From contig NC_013080.1 in assembly GCF_000142805.1 (NCBI RefSeq), forward strand, positions 1,116,001 to 1,180,000: a stretch of 64,000 nt of DNA, in the 5' to 3' direction. The notes under the pieces are model-generated. The model saw nothing but the letters and a program-made list of their open reading frames with translations. It had not been told where the DNA came from and did no database searches. Every line of letters begins with the position of its first letter. The first letter of the stretch is position 1. The position numbers were made by a program, and so were the translations under genes. Source of the DNA: Lachancea thermotolerans CBS 6340. Taxonomy: Eukaryota; Ascomycota; Saccharomycetes; Saccharomycetales; Saccharomycetaceae. Of the stretch, positions 47,828-56,522 are shown one piece after another.

Positions 47828-50477
47828 ATGGGTACGTTAACGCGTCCTGCTTCAATTAGATTTCACATTTCTAACAAAATCCACTATAGACAAGGCTATC
47901 GTGAAGGGGTTGAACGATAAGCTCTATGAAAAGAGGAAAGCCACTGCTCTAAATCTTGAAAAGCTCGTGAAGCAGTGTTTAGCAGAGGGAGATTTTCAAA
48001 GGGTTGACAAGATATTTGATGAACTATGTCGTGACTTTGCATATGCGCTCCATCAACCGATGGCACGCAATGCTGGCTTAATGGGACTAGCTGCGGGGGC
48101 GATCGCGCTAGGCTCTACGGAGGTTGCTAGATATTTGGACCGGATTCTGCCCCCCGTGCTGGCATGTTTTGGAGACCAAAATGATCAGGTGCGGTTCTAC
48201 GCGTGTGAAAGTCTCTATAACATTGCCAAGATTGCAAAGGGGGAAATTCTAGTTTATTTTAACGAGATTTTTGATGTTCTATGCAAAATAAGCGCAGATA
48301 CTGAAACATCCATCCGGGGAGCTGCTGAGCTTTTGGATAGACTGATTAAGGATATTGTTGCAGAGCGAGCCTCCAATTATGTGAGTGTGGTAAATAACGA
48401 TCCAAAAGACCTGCCTCTTGCAACCCGAACTGACCCTCAGACAGGCGAAGTTGTTCAGGAAGAATACAATCAGGATCCGGAGTTTGCCTTTTCTCTGCCT
48501 AAATTCATACCGCTACTGACTGAGCGAATATATGCAATAAATCCGGATACCAGAATGTTCCTCGTCTCATGGCTGCAAGTGCTGGAAAATATTCCTGATC
48601 TAGAGTTGATCTCCTATCTGCCTTCTTTCTTGGGGGGGCTTTTCACTTTTTTAGGAGATTCGCACAAGGATGTTAGAACGGTTACTCATTCTTTGCTTGA
48701 TCTTTTGCTTCATGAGGTGCAGCGCATTTCTGAAGTTAAAGCATTAGTTCAGAAAAAGCTGCTTGAAGAGGCACCTAAGCGTTTAGTCTCGGAGGATAAT
48801 GCGTCAAAGAAACAGGACGGTATTCTTATAAGTGAGAGGAAAAAATCTTTGCTGACTGCTTTCGAACAGCTCTCAATGACTGACGCAGCTAATCCTCAAA
48901 AAAATAGAAACTCATCAAACGTTGACGAGCTTAAATCAAACGATGGTGGAAACACCATCAACGAAATCTCTGAAACAAATTCAGCAAACAAATCTAAGAG
49001 CGCTGAACTGAGCGACTCCCGCAACGGAGACCTGTACTGCCCTGGCCAAGACATTCATCTAGATTTTCCAAAAATCATAGAAATTCTCATAAATACCTTA
49101 GGTTTATCTGAGCCCGAAATTCAGCTCGTGGCTTTAACCTGGATTGAAACAGTGTTAGGAATCTCGGCAACATCATTTCTCCCCTTTGTATCGAGGCTTC
49201 TATCGCTATTACTTAAAATTTTGAATGATGTTGATCCTAAGGTCAGAAAGTTGGCGCATTCTGTTAACGAGAGGTTGATAGAGCTTACGGGAAGGTTCGA
49301 TGACCGAGAGGGGCCAGAAGCCATAAACTATGGTCCCGTTGTCAACACCCTGACTCTCCACTTTCTGGATAGCGACGTAGTTGCCAAAGTTGCTTGCCTC
49401 GAATGGTTAATCTTAATATATCACAAAGTCCCTGATGAATTGCTTGAACACAGTGACAGTACTTTCCTCACGCTCCTCAAATCTCTTTCGGACAAAGATA
49501 ATCAACTAACTTCTAAAGCCCTTCAGTTATTGAGCGACTTGTGCAATAACTCGAATGAGGAGTATTTCAAAAAGTTCATCAGAGACCTACTTCTGTTGTT
49601 CAAGAATGACAGGAAGTTACTGAAAACAAGAGCCAACCATATCTTTAGGCAATTATGTGTGAAGCTTACTGCAGAGAAAGTGTACAATGTCGTTGCGTCA
49701 ATTTTGGAGCATGACGGCAATACTGCCTTCGTGAGAATGATGATACAAATACTAAACACAAACTTGATTACTGCCCCTGAACTTGGGCATCTACGAAGAA
49801 AGTTGAGGGCAAGCAGTGGCGAAGAACTGTTTTCTTCACTTTTCAAGTGCTGGTCACACAATCCGGTATCCCTCCTTGCGCTTTGTTTATTGTCAGAGAA
49901 ATACGAGCTCGCTTATTACATTTTGCAAACGTTCGTGGAATATGAAATATCAGTCAATGATCTGGTTCAAATCGATATATTAATTCAGTTGTTGGAATCC
50001 CCTATTTTTACCGGACTGAGACTTCAGCTCCTCGAGCAAGATCAATATCCCTACCTTTACAAGTGCCTGTATGGCATTTTGATGGTTTTGCCACAGTCAA
50101 AAGCTTTTCAAATTTTGAATACAAGGTTGAATAGTGTCAGCAAGCTGGCAGCTCAAAAAATCCCATCAAGCAAGCTCTATAGTTTGAGAAATGGTTCAGG
50201 TATTGCGAGCGGGGCATCTTTGTCTTCAGAATCTCTGAATTCTACTAGCTCAGGCTACCGTAAAAACAATATGTTCCAAAGCAGTCTGGATCATTTTAGG
50301 AACGTTTGTGAGTCTGAGTTGAGTACACAGATGTCCACTAGTGCCGAAGAGTCTAATTTTGCCCTTTTAGATGAAGTTTTAACACCTCGAACAATGCCTG
50401 TCAGCGGTAGGCAGCAGTCCGAAGATTCCAGCGATCACTATAAAGATGATAGCGAGTCTGTCATTTTCAGAGCTTAA
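47828..50477 (+). CDS. VAC14: Vac14, Fab1 kinase scaffold (two exons, first exon 4 nt)
   Basis: HEAT-repeat scaffold at the vacuolar membrane for the Fab1/Fig4 complex that makes PI(3,5)P2. The long frame starts after 47890 without an ATG. Exon 1 is just ATGG (47828-47831), then the intron 47832-47889, then exon 2 from ACAAGGCT. Splicing yields MDKAIVKGLNDKLYEKRKAT, which matches S. cerevisiae MEKSIAKGLSDKLYEKRKAA. The 863-residue product (880 in S. cerevisiae) has HEAT repeats (LPPVLACFGDQNDQVRFYACESLYNIAKIAKGEILVYFN in parts), IRGAAELLDRLIKDIVAERASNYVSVV, and LPSFLGGLFTFLGDSHKDVRTVTHSLLD. The Vac14 Fig4-binding region begins at about 480 (VNTLTLHFLDSDVVAKVACLEWLILIYHK). Low-complexity Ser-rich tail. 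YLR386W equivalent; the model is mine. Confidence 0.93.
47832..47889 (+). other. VAC14: Spliceosomal intron in VAC14 (58 nt) directly after ATGG
   Basis: Donor GTACGT (47832-47837), branch TTCTAAC (47869-47875), acceptor TATAG (47885-47889). The branch adenine (47874) is 15 nt before the acceptor. Removal joins ATGG to ACAAG and restores the conserved N terminus. If retained, translation from 47828 runs 30 codons to a stop. The intron also contains ACGCGT (47839-47844), the MBF core, which may be fortuitous. Confidence 0.88.
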
Positions 50478-50990
50478 TATGTAAAAAAGCTGCTTTGGCT
50501 TATAGAATTTAGTTTCCGCAGCGCTCTGGTACCACGCCTCCAGAAGACTGGTAGGCCAGCTTTCGACTCTCATGCAATTATGACATCTTTGCCTGCCGAA
50601 TAACCTCACAAAAGAAGGTTTTGAAAGGAAAGGACACCATATTTCGGAGTCAATATCGACGCTTCAGCAAGCCCTTTAGTTGCTGTGCGAGAGCCTTGTA
50701 CCAGCCAAATTCATTTTCCAAAGTTTCTAACCGTTAGTGGGCGTTTTTATGTACCAATGAGATCATAACGCAGCGTTCTCTAATATTAACCTGAGGCAAA
50801 TGGGCATTTTAATGCATTTGAACTGGGCTTATAGCTTGAAGTGAGCTGCGAGCTTCCGAACACTACTGCAATTTTTCTCTGCAAATAAGAGCTTTATTTA
50901 TGCTGATTGGTTCACTTTATGAAAGACGGGCAAAAAATACACAGGCGTGTTTTACTGTTATTTAACGGCGGTACAACTGCTATGAAGTAA
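50478..50990. other. Convergent VAC14/REH1 3' region
   Basis: About 510 bp between two gene ends. No gene is seen; it should contain only terminators and 3' untranslated regions. The frame on the minus strand here, about 76 codons, is Arg/Cys-rich and has no ATG-supported homology. Confidence 0.5.
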
Positions 50991-52232
50991 TCACTGAAGC
51001 AGCTCGTCCCTGTAGTGAGTTTGAAAGTTACCACGTTTAGCTTGGTTTCTAATATCGCGGTTCATTATCTGCCTCTCGATCTGCTGCGACTTCTTATCGT
51101 TCTTTTTCATTGTTTTATCAGTGACTCCACCAAAAAAGCGCCTATCTCCAGCGGCTACTGTTCTATTACCATCCGAAGCCATTGGCGGTAGAGGAAGGTT
51201 CTGTCTATAGATTCTTCTCATTGAACGATGACCTGCCCTAGAACCACTAGGTAAGGTGAGTTCGACGCCGGTGTCGTCAACCTCTGCGTGTGTATAGTTT
51301 GAGTTTATGTCATCAGTGTCACTGGGGAGTGTCCCTTCTGAGCCACTATCTGGCTCTGCTTCGAATGCGACACTCCTGCCATTGTTGCGGGTGAGATTAG
51401 ACTGCACTTCGTTTTCTGATGAAAAGTCGTAAAATCCTGCTACCCTGCGTCTTTCTTCCTTGGTTTCATATGGCAGCCGGGAATGTCCTTTGGATGCAAT
51501 GTGTGCGCGTATGCTCTGTAAGCTTGAACCCTTGAAAGAGCAGCAGAGACACTCATTCGCAACAACTATGGTGTCTATCAAGAAGTTCAAAAGTCCCGTA
51601 AGATCTATAAGATACGACCTTTCTGGTATGTAAAGCCCATGGGATGCGAACATGTGCTTGAGGTTCCGCTCGACCTCTTTATTCTGAGCCTTGCAGAAAA
51701 TGCAATCTGTGATAGAAGGACGCTCTGAGGATGCTTCGTCTCCAGAAAGCTCGTCACTAGTAGATTCGAAGTCACTGGAGTTATATTCGTTGTTCGAATC
51801 AGTGGTAAAGCCATATTCGTATGATTTCTCCTCATCAAAATCCGTATGTATCTCATTGCTGTTGACCGAAAGCTTGGAAATTTGAGAAGCTACAGACGGG
51901 GTTGGAGAAACAGATCTTTCATGGTTGTCCTCACGCAACTTGCGGTTTCTTCTCCGTTGCAGTTTACTCAAATCTACTTCGTCACTTCTCTTGTATCTTG
52001 GGGTCTTGGCCTTCAAAATGGGAAACCCAAATTCGTCGACCTGGTTGAGCTCCTTAGCCCTCTCAGATATTTGTAGCTTTTCGGCAAAAACGTCAGCGCT
52101 AATGGGGGGCAACTGACTAATGCGCCTCTTCAGGTTATACCTGTGCCACTCGGTTTTCATATGGTAACGCTGTTGATCGCTCGATCTGAACTGAATCATA
52201 CATGAGTTGCAGGTAAATATCGCCTCGCTCAT
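50991..52232 (-). CDS. REH1: Reh1, late cytoplasmic 60S ribosome maturation factor
   Basis: Zinc-finger protein on pre-60S particles, paralogue of Rei1, that checks the polypeptide exit tunnel. The 413 residues (432 in S. cerevisiae) contain a first C2H2 finger FTCNSCMIQFRSSDQQRYHM (residues 5-24, His after), a second CIFCKAQNKEVERNLKHMFASH and a third CLCCSFKGSSLQSIRAHIASKGH. An acidic Ser-rich stretch about 120-170 separates them. The C terminus NFQTHYRDELLQ is the Reh1/Rei1 tail that inserts in the exit tunnel and is identical to that of S. cerevisiae. Matches YLR387C. Confidence 0.97.
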   Translation of the reverse strand: MSEAIFTCNSCMIQFRSSDQQRYHMKTEWHRYNLKRRISQLPPISADVFAEKLQISERAKELNQVDEFGFPILKAKTPRYKRSDEVDLSKLQRRRNRKLREDNHERSVSPTPSVASQISKLSVNSNEIHTDFDEEKSYEYGFTTDSNNEYNSSDFESTSDELSGDEASSERPSITDCIFCKAQNKEVERNLKHMFASHGLYIPERSYLIDLTGLLNFLIDTIVVANECLCCSFKGSSLQSIRAHIASKGHSRLPYETKEERRRVAGFYDFSSENEVQSNLTRNNGRSVAFEAEPDSGSEGTLPSDTDDINSNYTHAEVDDTGVELTLPSGSRAGHRSMRRIYRQNLPLPPMASDGNRTVAAGDRRFFGGVTDKTMKKNDKKSQQIERQIMNRDIRNQAKRGNFQTHYRDELLQ

Positions 52233-52548
52233 TTTACGCTTGAGGGAAAGTGGTTGATGAGCAGAGTTGAGTCTATGTGGAATTGTTTGCTGACTTCATT
52301 TTGCTTTATTGAGTATTCTATTCTATGAGGGGCCTGGGAAGTGTCTCGTATTTAGTTATTTACTGTTTATCATCACGTGCCTTGTGAATACCGTGAAGTT
52401 GGCAATCCTCCCGAGACTCTGAAAAGTTGAACTTGTCTCATGGTTGGCAAAGAGATGCTTACTTTCTTGTATATTCAGGATACTGAGGCAGTTTTGGGCA
52501 CTAATAGGCGTATTTCCGAATGTAGTTTTGAGAAGTCCATACATAGTG
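52233..52548. other. REH1 upstream / TSR1 downstream interval
   Basis: About 315 bp. GATGAG (52256-52261) in front of REH1 resembles the PAC element of ribosome-biogenesis promoters. A TCACGTGC box lies at about 52374-52381. No gene is seen. Confidence 0.4.
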
Positions 52549-54882
52549 CTATACAGGTTTCGATGGTCTGGGCCACACGCGCTTGAACAACGCCATTGCA
52601 ACAACATCTTGAGCCGATAGTTTGCCATCAAAGGTTGCCTTGAAGTAGCCGTGAGTACCCAGGCTTTCCTTGATGAAACCTGACCTGCCACTTTTGGTGA
52701 AAAGAGGAATAGATTTAAACCATTCCACATCTTCAGGACGGAAAAACATGTAGCGCACGGTGAGAACTCTCTTGTGGAACCTGAAAGGATGGCCTGTGAG
52801 GACCACCCTCTTGCTGATAATCCTGGTATGGTCAGCGTTCAAGAAGGAACCGTGGCCTACAAACTTAATTCCCTTGACATCTTCGGGGCATTGCTTGAAA
52901 AATAGAGCAGGTGATTGAGTGAAGTCGATAGGAGCTATGCATGTGGCGATGGATGCGGAATCTTCATGCAAAAACCTCTCAAATTTGTGCACGTTGTTAG
53001 GAGTATTACTAGTCGATGAAAACAGTGGCTGGATCTCGTATCTCCTAACACCGTACTGCACGAATAGACTCTCCTTCGAAGGAACGGGATCTTCGAAATC
53101 TTCCCATCTTTGTATCGAGAAGTTTACCAACGCGTTTTTGTGTTCGTGTTTGAGCAACCCATAAACAGCGAAGATACTGACCCTGGGGTCTTTCACTTTT
53201 TCCAGCAAGTGCTTAGGTATTTGAATGTGCATCTCGATGCGGTCACCAGCAATCACTTGGGCCTCGTTGGCAGCCTCTTTGCATACCTTGTTCTTAGAGC
53301 CAGTGTAGTTGCCCACCCTCAGGAGACGTTTCCACTCAGGAGGAGCGTTAGGATCGCGTTCATCAACGTCCCACACGCAGTTATGCAAATTCTTCAAGCC
53401 TCTGTACCGTCTGAGCCTCTCAATAGCTGACTGTGTGGGCTCTAGTTCAATCTCGTCCGGAAATTCTTTGTCTTCTTTCTCAAGCTCTCGATATTCACGA
53501 AGCTGTCTTTCCTCTTCTTCAGGCGACAAGTCAACAAACATATCCTCTTGAGTTTCTTCATAGTCGCTAGCCTGTTCGGCTTCATCTGCCATAACATCAT
53601 TGTTTTCTTCAACGGCCATGTCATCATCTTCTAGCTCGACCTCGCCATCATCGGCAATGTCATCCAGATACCATCTCGCTTGATAGTCGGACGTTCCTTT
53701 AGGGACCTTGGCCCTTCTAGTGGCAGCTTCCCTGCCAGGCAAAAAGCCATGGTCGTCGTAACGCGCTGTGGTGAGGTCATCGTACTCAAAGTCATCTTCG
53801 TAGTCGTCAGCATCGAAGTCTTGTGGGGCGAAGTCATCAAGGGTGTCTTGACTTTGGTCAGGCGTGAATTGAGAAGTGAGCTCTATGTCTAGATCCGAAT
53901 TTGCAGCCGGACCTTTGGCGGGGCCGCTTCTTCTATTAGAATCACTAATCTTGTTGATTCGTGAAATCTGGAAATCACCTAAACCCGGTATATGCACAAG
54001 CCTATTGGCATCAAACCCAACACCGCGTACCATGCCACTGACAATGAGGTGCCCCTGTTGTGCGTCCGATTCAGAGTAGTCGACCTTTTCAGCAACCATG
54101 TAGCCTCTGTTGTCTCTCCATCTAACCTGGCGTGGAACTTTCTGACACAAATGTCTCAGAACGTTGATGGCCTCGGCAGGTTTCTCTAGGTTGTAAACAC
54201 GGTCTTCGTTAGGGAAAAAATGTTTGAAGAAACTCTCTAAGGACTGTTTCAAGTCGAGCTGGAACTTCTCTTTAGGATGAGCCGCAGATAAGTTGGCAAC
54301 GACGCCAACGTAGGAGGAAATACCCTGCAGCTCGACAGCACGAATGATCTGCTCACCGAACTCTGTGTCCACCTCTGCGGCAGCACTGAGGCCGAAAACG
54401 GTGAAGTCTGCGATCTTCGTGGTGTCTAGAATGTTGATGAAATTGGACATGTCAGGTACGATGATTTTGAGCTTGGACTTGAACTTCTTGACTGTGACAT
54501 TGAGCACACATGGCGTGCTAACCTGGACCGCCATCTGTTGTTCTGGATCGTCCAGTGCGCATACAATGAGCCGCCGCACAATGTCTGCGGCGTCTACGTC
54601 GGGCGTCAGCGGCACAACCGCGATGATCTTTTCAGCACCGTTCGAGCCTTCGAAAAGGCGACGGATCTCTAATGCGTCCATTATCTTCTGCTCGCGCGCC
54701 TGACGAGCCTGGTTTTTCCTCTGCAGTTTGGACACCACCTGGTGCCTGCTGCGCTTCCCAGTCACAAGTTCTTTCTCGACCTTGCCCTTGTACATGTTTT
54801 TGCGCGCGCCCTTGGACGCATGCTTGGACTTGAATGCCTTGTGTCCGTTCTTTATCGATGATCTATGCGAATGCCCAGCCAT
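52549..54882 (-). CDS. TSR1: Tsr1, 40S ribosome biogenesis factor
   Basis: GTPase-like but inactive assembly factor on pre-40S particles, where it blocks premature subunit joining. The 777 residues (788 in S. cerevisiae) open with the basic [20 protein letters not shown] and [16 protein letters not shown] Bms1/Tsr1 domain follows ([40 protein letters not shown]). An acidic central region at about 355-475 ([27 protein letters not shown]) precedes the C-terminal domain with [22 protein letters not shown] and [25 protein letters not shown]. The G-domain lacks an obvious GxxxxGKS P-loop, as expected. Corresponds to YDL060W. Confidence 0.97.
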   Translation of the reverse strand: MAGHSHRSSIKNGHKAFKSKHASKGARKNMYKGKVEKELVTGKRSRHQVVSKLQRKNQARQAREQKIMDALEIRRLFEGSNGAEKIIAVVPLTPDVDAADIVRRLIVCALDDPEQQMAVQVSTPCVLNVTVKKFKSKLKIIVPDMSNFINILDTTKIADFTVFGLSAAAEVDTEFGEQIIRAVELQGISSYVGVVANLSAAHPKEKFQLDLKQSLESFFKHFFPNEDRVYNLEKPAEAINVLRHLCQKVPRQVRWRDNRGYMVAEKVDYSESDAQQGHLIVSGMVRGVGFDANRLVHIPGLGDFQISRINKISDSNRRSGPAKGPAANSDLDIELTSQFTPDQSQDTLDDFAPQDFDADDYEDDFEYDDLTTARYDDHGFLPGREAATRRAKVPKGTSDYQARWYLDDIADDGEVELEDDDMAVEENNDVMADEAEQASDYEETQEDMFVDLSPEEEERQLREYRELEKEDKEFPDEIELEPTQSAIERLRRYRGLKNLHNCVWDVDERDPNAPPEWKRLLRVGNYTGSKNKVCKEAANEAQVIAGDRIEMHIQIPKHLLEKVKDPRVSIFAVYGLLKHEHKNALVNFSIQRWEDFEDPVPSKESLFVQYGVRRYEIQPLFSSTSNTPNNVHKFERFLHEDSASIATCIAPIDFTQSPALFFKQCPEDVKGIKFVGHGSFLNADHTRIISKRVVLTGHPFRFHKRVLTVRYMFFRPEDVEWFKSIPLFTKSGRSGFIKESLGTHGYFKATFDGKLSAQDVVAMALFKRVWPRPSKPV

Positions 54883-55325
54883 TGCTTAAGAGTATGTATG
54901 TGATAGAGCGGCTGGCCAGAAATAAAGGCGCCTGGTTCGCTGTGATAGGAGATGAGTGCGGTCAGAACTCCAGAGATATTTCAATCGTTGAACCTTCTCC
55001 TTCTGCACATGGAGCTAGGCGAGATGAGATGAGATGAGCTCGGGCCCTATGGGTATGCGTTTAAAATTTTTCAACATCTTGATATGTCACGTGCCATATA
55101 TCATCCCTCTCGAGTGACTGTTTGACACCCGTACATTAGAGAAATATTCCATTGTCCAATTTTTATTTTTGAAAAATTGAAACATGAGTCGGTTCCCTCG
55201 ACCCACGCAGCTCAATGCACGAACGCGAAGCGCGGAGGGCGCCTTGGAAAAAGTGATGGAAGATATACAGAGAGCACTGAGGATTGGCCCTAGAACAGCA
55301 GTTTAACAAGAGATCATCGATAAAG
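54883..55325. promoter_or_regulatory. Divergent TSR1/RPS29 promoter: PAC and RRPE for TSR1, Rap1 for RPS29
   Basis: In front of TSR1 lie three overlapping GATGAG motifs (55023-55038, the PAC core) and AAAATTTTTC (55063-55072, RRPE). These are the two elements of ribosome-biogenesis genes. Toward RPS29 is ACACCCGTACATT (55125-55137), a perfect Rap1 consensus of ribosomal-protein promoters. A TCACGTGC box is at 55087-55094. The arrangement divides the region into two promoters. The factors are inferred from motifs alone. Confidence 0.7.
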
Positions 55326-55663
55326 GTATGTTGGGGGCAGATAATAAGAGAGGAGCGCGGAAGTGTGAAGTAGAGCTCTGCCTATAATGCACAAAGGAGC
55401 GCGAGCCAAAGTGGCCGCTGAAACCGTTGCAAACGTCCAAGTTGTGGAGATTTCCGAAACCCAATTGTACTATGTGCCGATGGGATATTAGAAGCAGCTG
55501 CTCATTATTAAATGAATGCTTGTTTAATGTGGGTTCCGAGGACATGTTGAAGACCAATAGATGGCAACATTGGAACTTGAAGGTGTCGCCACCCCGGCCG
55601 CAGCCGTGCTACTCGCATCCGCGTCTCTGCGCTCACCAGCTGGCAATTACTAACTCGTCGCAG
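55326..55663 (+). other. RPS29: 5'UTR intron of RPS29 (338 nt)
   Basis: A consensus donor GTATGT at 55326-55331, a perfect TACTAAC branch at 55648-55654 and acceptor CAG at 55661-55663 bracket 338 nt ending only 4 nt before the RPS29 ATG. Length and strict signals are typical of ribosomal-protein gene introns. No snoRNA with clear C/D or H/ACA boxes was seen inside. Upstream exon 1 would be a short leader downstream of the Rap1 site. Confidence 0.8.
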
Positions 55664-55667
55664 CAAT

Positions 55668-55838
55668 ATGGCTCACGAAAACGTCTGGTTCTCTCACCCA
55701 AGAAACTTCGGCAAAGGCTCCCGCCAATGTCGTGTCTGTGCCTCTCACCAGGGTCTGATCAGAAAGTACGGTTTGAACATCTGCCGTCAGTGCTTCAGAG
55801 AGAAGGCCAACGACATCGGCTTCCACAAGTACAGATAA
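55668..55838 (+). CDS. RPS29: Ribosomal protein S29 (uS14)
   Basis: Small-subunit ribosomal protein of 56 residues, too short for many gene finders. It starts [20 protein letters not shown] and continues with a CxxC-x14-CxxC zinc knuckle: [22 protein letters not shown] in pieces. It ends [12 protein letters not shown]. Codons are strongly biased. S. cerevisiae carries two copies, RPS29A (YLR388W) and RPS29B (YDL061C), one in each syntenic block. This single gene therefore represents the pre-duplication state. Confidence 0.98.
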   Translation: MAHENVWFSHPRNFGKGSRQCRVCASHQGLIRKYGLNICRQCFREKANDIGFHKYR

Positions 55839-56522
55839 ACGCCAGCTTAGTGTGTGAGGCTTCTGAGGCCGCATTTTCTATGTTGTGTTAATCTGGTTAG
55901 GCATGGTGGACGTTTGTCTGTCCTTCTACAAATAAAGAATAAAAGCCCTACTCTAAATAAGTGTATTAGTTATGTTTAGTGTACAACCCTGCCGTCATCG
56001 GTTAGAATGCTTTGAACCTTGAGCTCCCGCTATGGCCCGGTTTACGGGAGGCCGTGCCATCCGGCTTGATGCTGTTCCTGCCCTCCTGCCGGGAATACAG
56101 TATTAGATGAAGTTCGCAATACATTACCCTGACTTGTTTTTATGCTATAAAAACCGAGCACTCCAGCAGTTAGTTTCCTAATTTATAGTACTTTTGAAGT
56201 TTTCTTCTCCCAACGAATCAAAAATGCACGGAAACAATGCCACAGTTAGCTACGTCTGTCTTCTAACAGCTGCTAATTGCCAGTATTTCATTTTTAAATC
56301 GAAATACCAGTTTCCCAGAACAAAAATGACTGGATTTTAGGAAGTTCGCGGTTGGTGTCTCTCTCAAAGAGGGAGGATAGACCGGGAATGTCGAAGAAAG
56401 GCTACAAGTAAAACGTAGAGAACAGGAGGAGGCTGGAAATATGAAATCCGAATCCTGTGAAGTAAATCAAGCGCCAAGGATGGTGGAAAGCTCTTAACTC
56501 TATACATCTTATATCTTATATC
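55839..56522. other. RPS29-STE23 convergent interval with a possible small promoter
   Basis: Downstream of RPS29 are terminator-like AATAAA-rich sequences. Further right is TATAAAAA (56146-56153), followed by a 38-codon frame at 56224. Next to the STE23 end the heptamer ATCTTAT is repeated three times at about 56506-56526. Nothing else is recognisable. Confidence 0.45.
56224..56340 (+). CDS. Possible 38-residue small protein, unrecognised
   Basis: ATG at 56224 is preceded by TCAAAA, a favourable yeast start context, and by TATAAAAA about 70-80 bp upstream. It encodes MHGNNATVSYVCLLTAANCQ and a basic end. No homologue is known to me. Position between RPS29 and STE23 corresponds to no S. cerevisiae gene. 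The region may be a non-coding transcript instead. Confidence 0.25.
   Translation: MHGNNATVSYVCLLTAANCQYFIFKSKYQFPRTKMTGF

Noticed and set aside
47901-50477. VAC14 starting at the in-frame GTG codon at 47901
   Set aside because: Non-ATG start in yeast is unlikely, and the spliced model restores the conserved N terminus.
55451-55459. TTTCCGAAA as a centromere CDEIII core
   Set aside because: It lies inside the RPS29 leader intron; the nearest TCACGTG is 360 bp away and there is no AT-rich CDEII between them.
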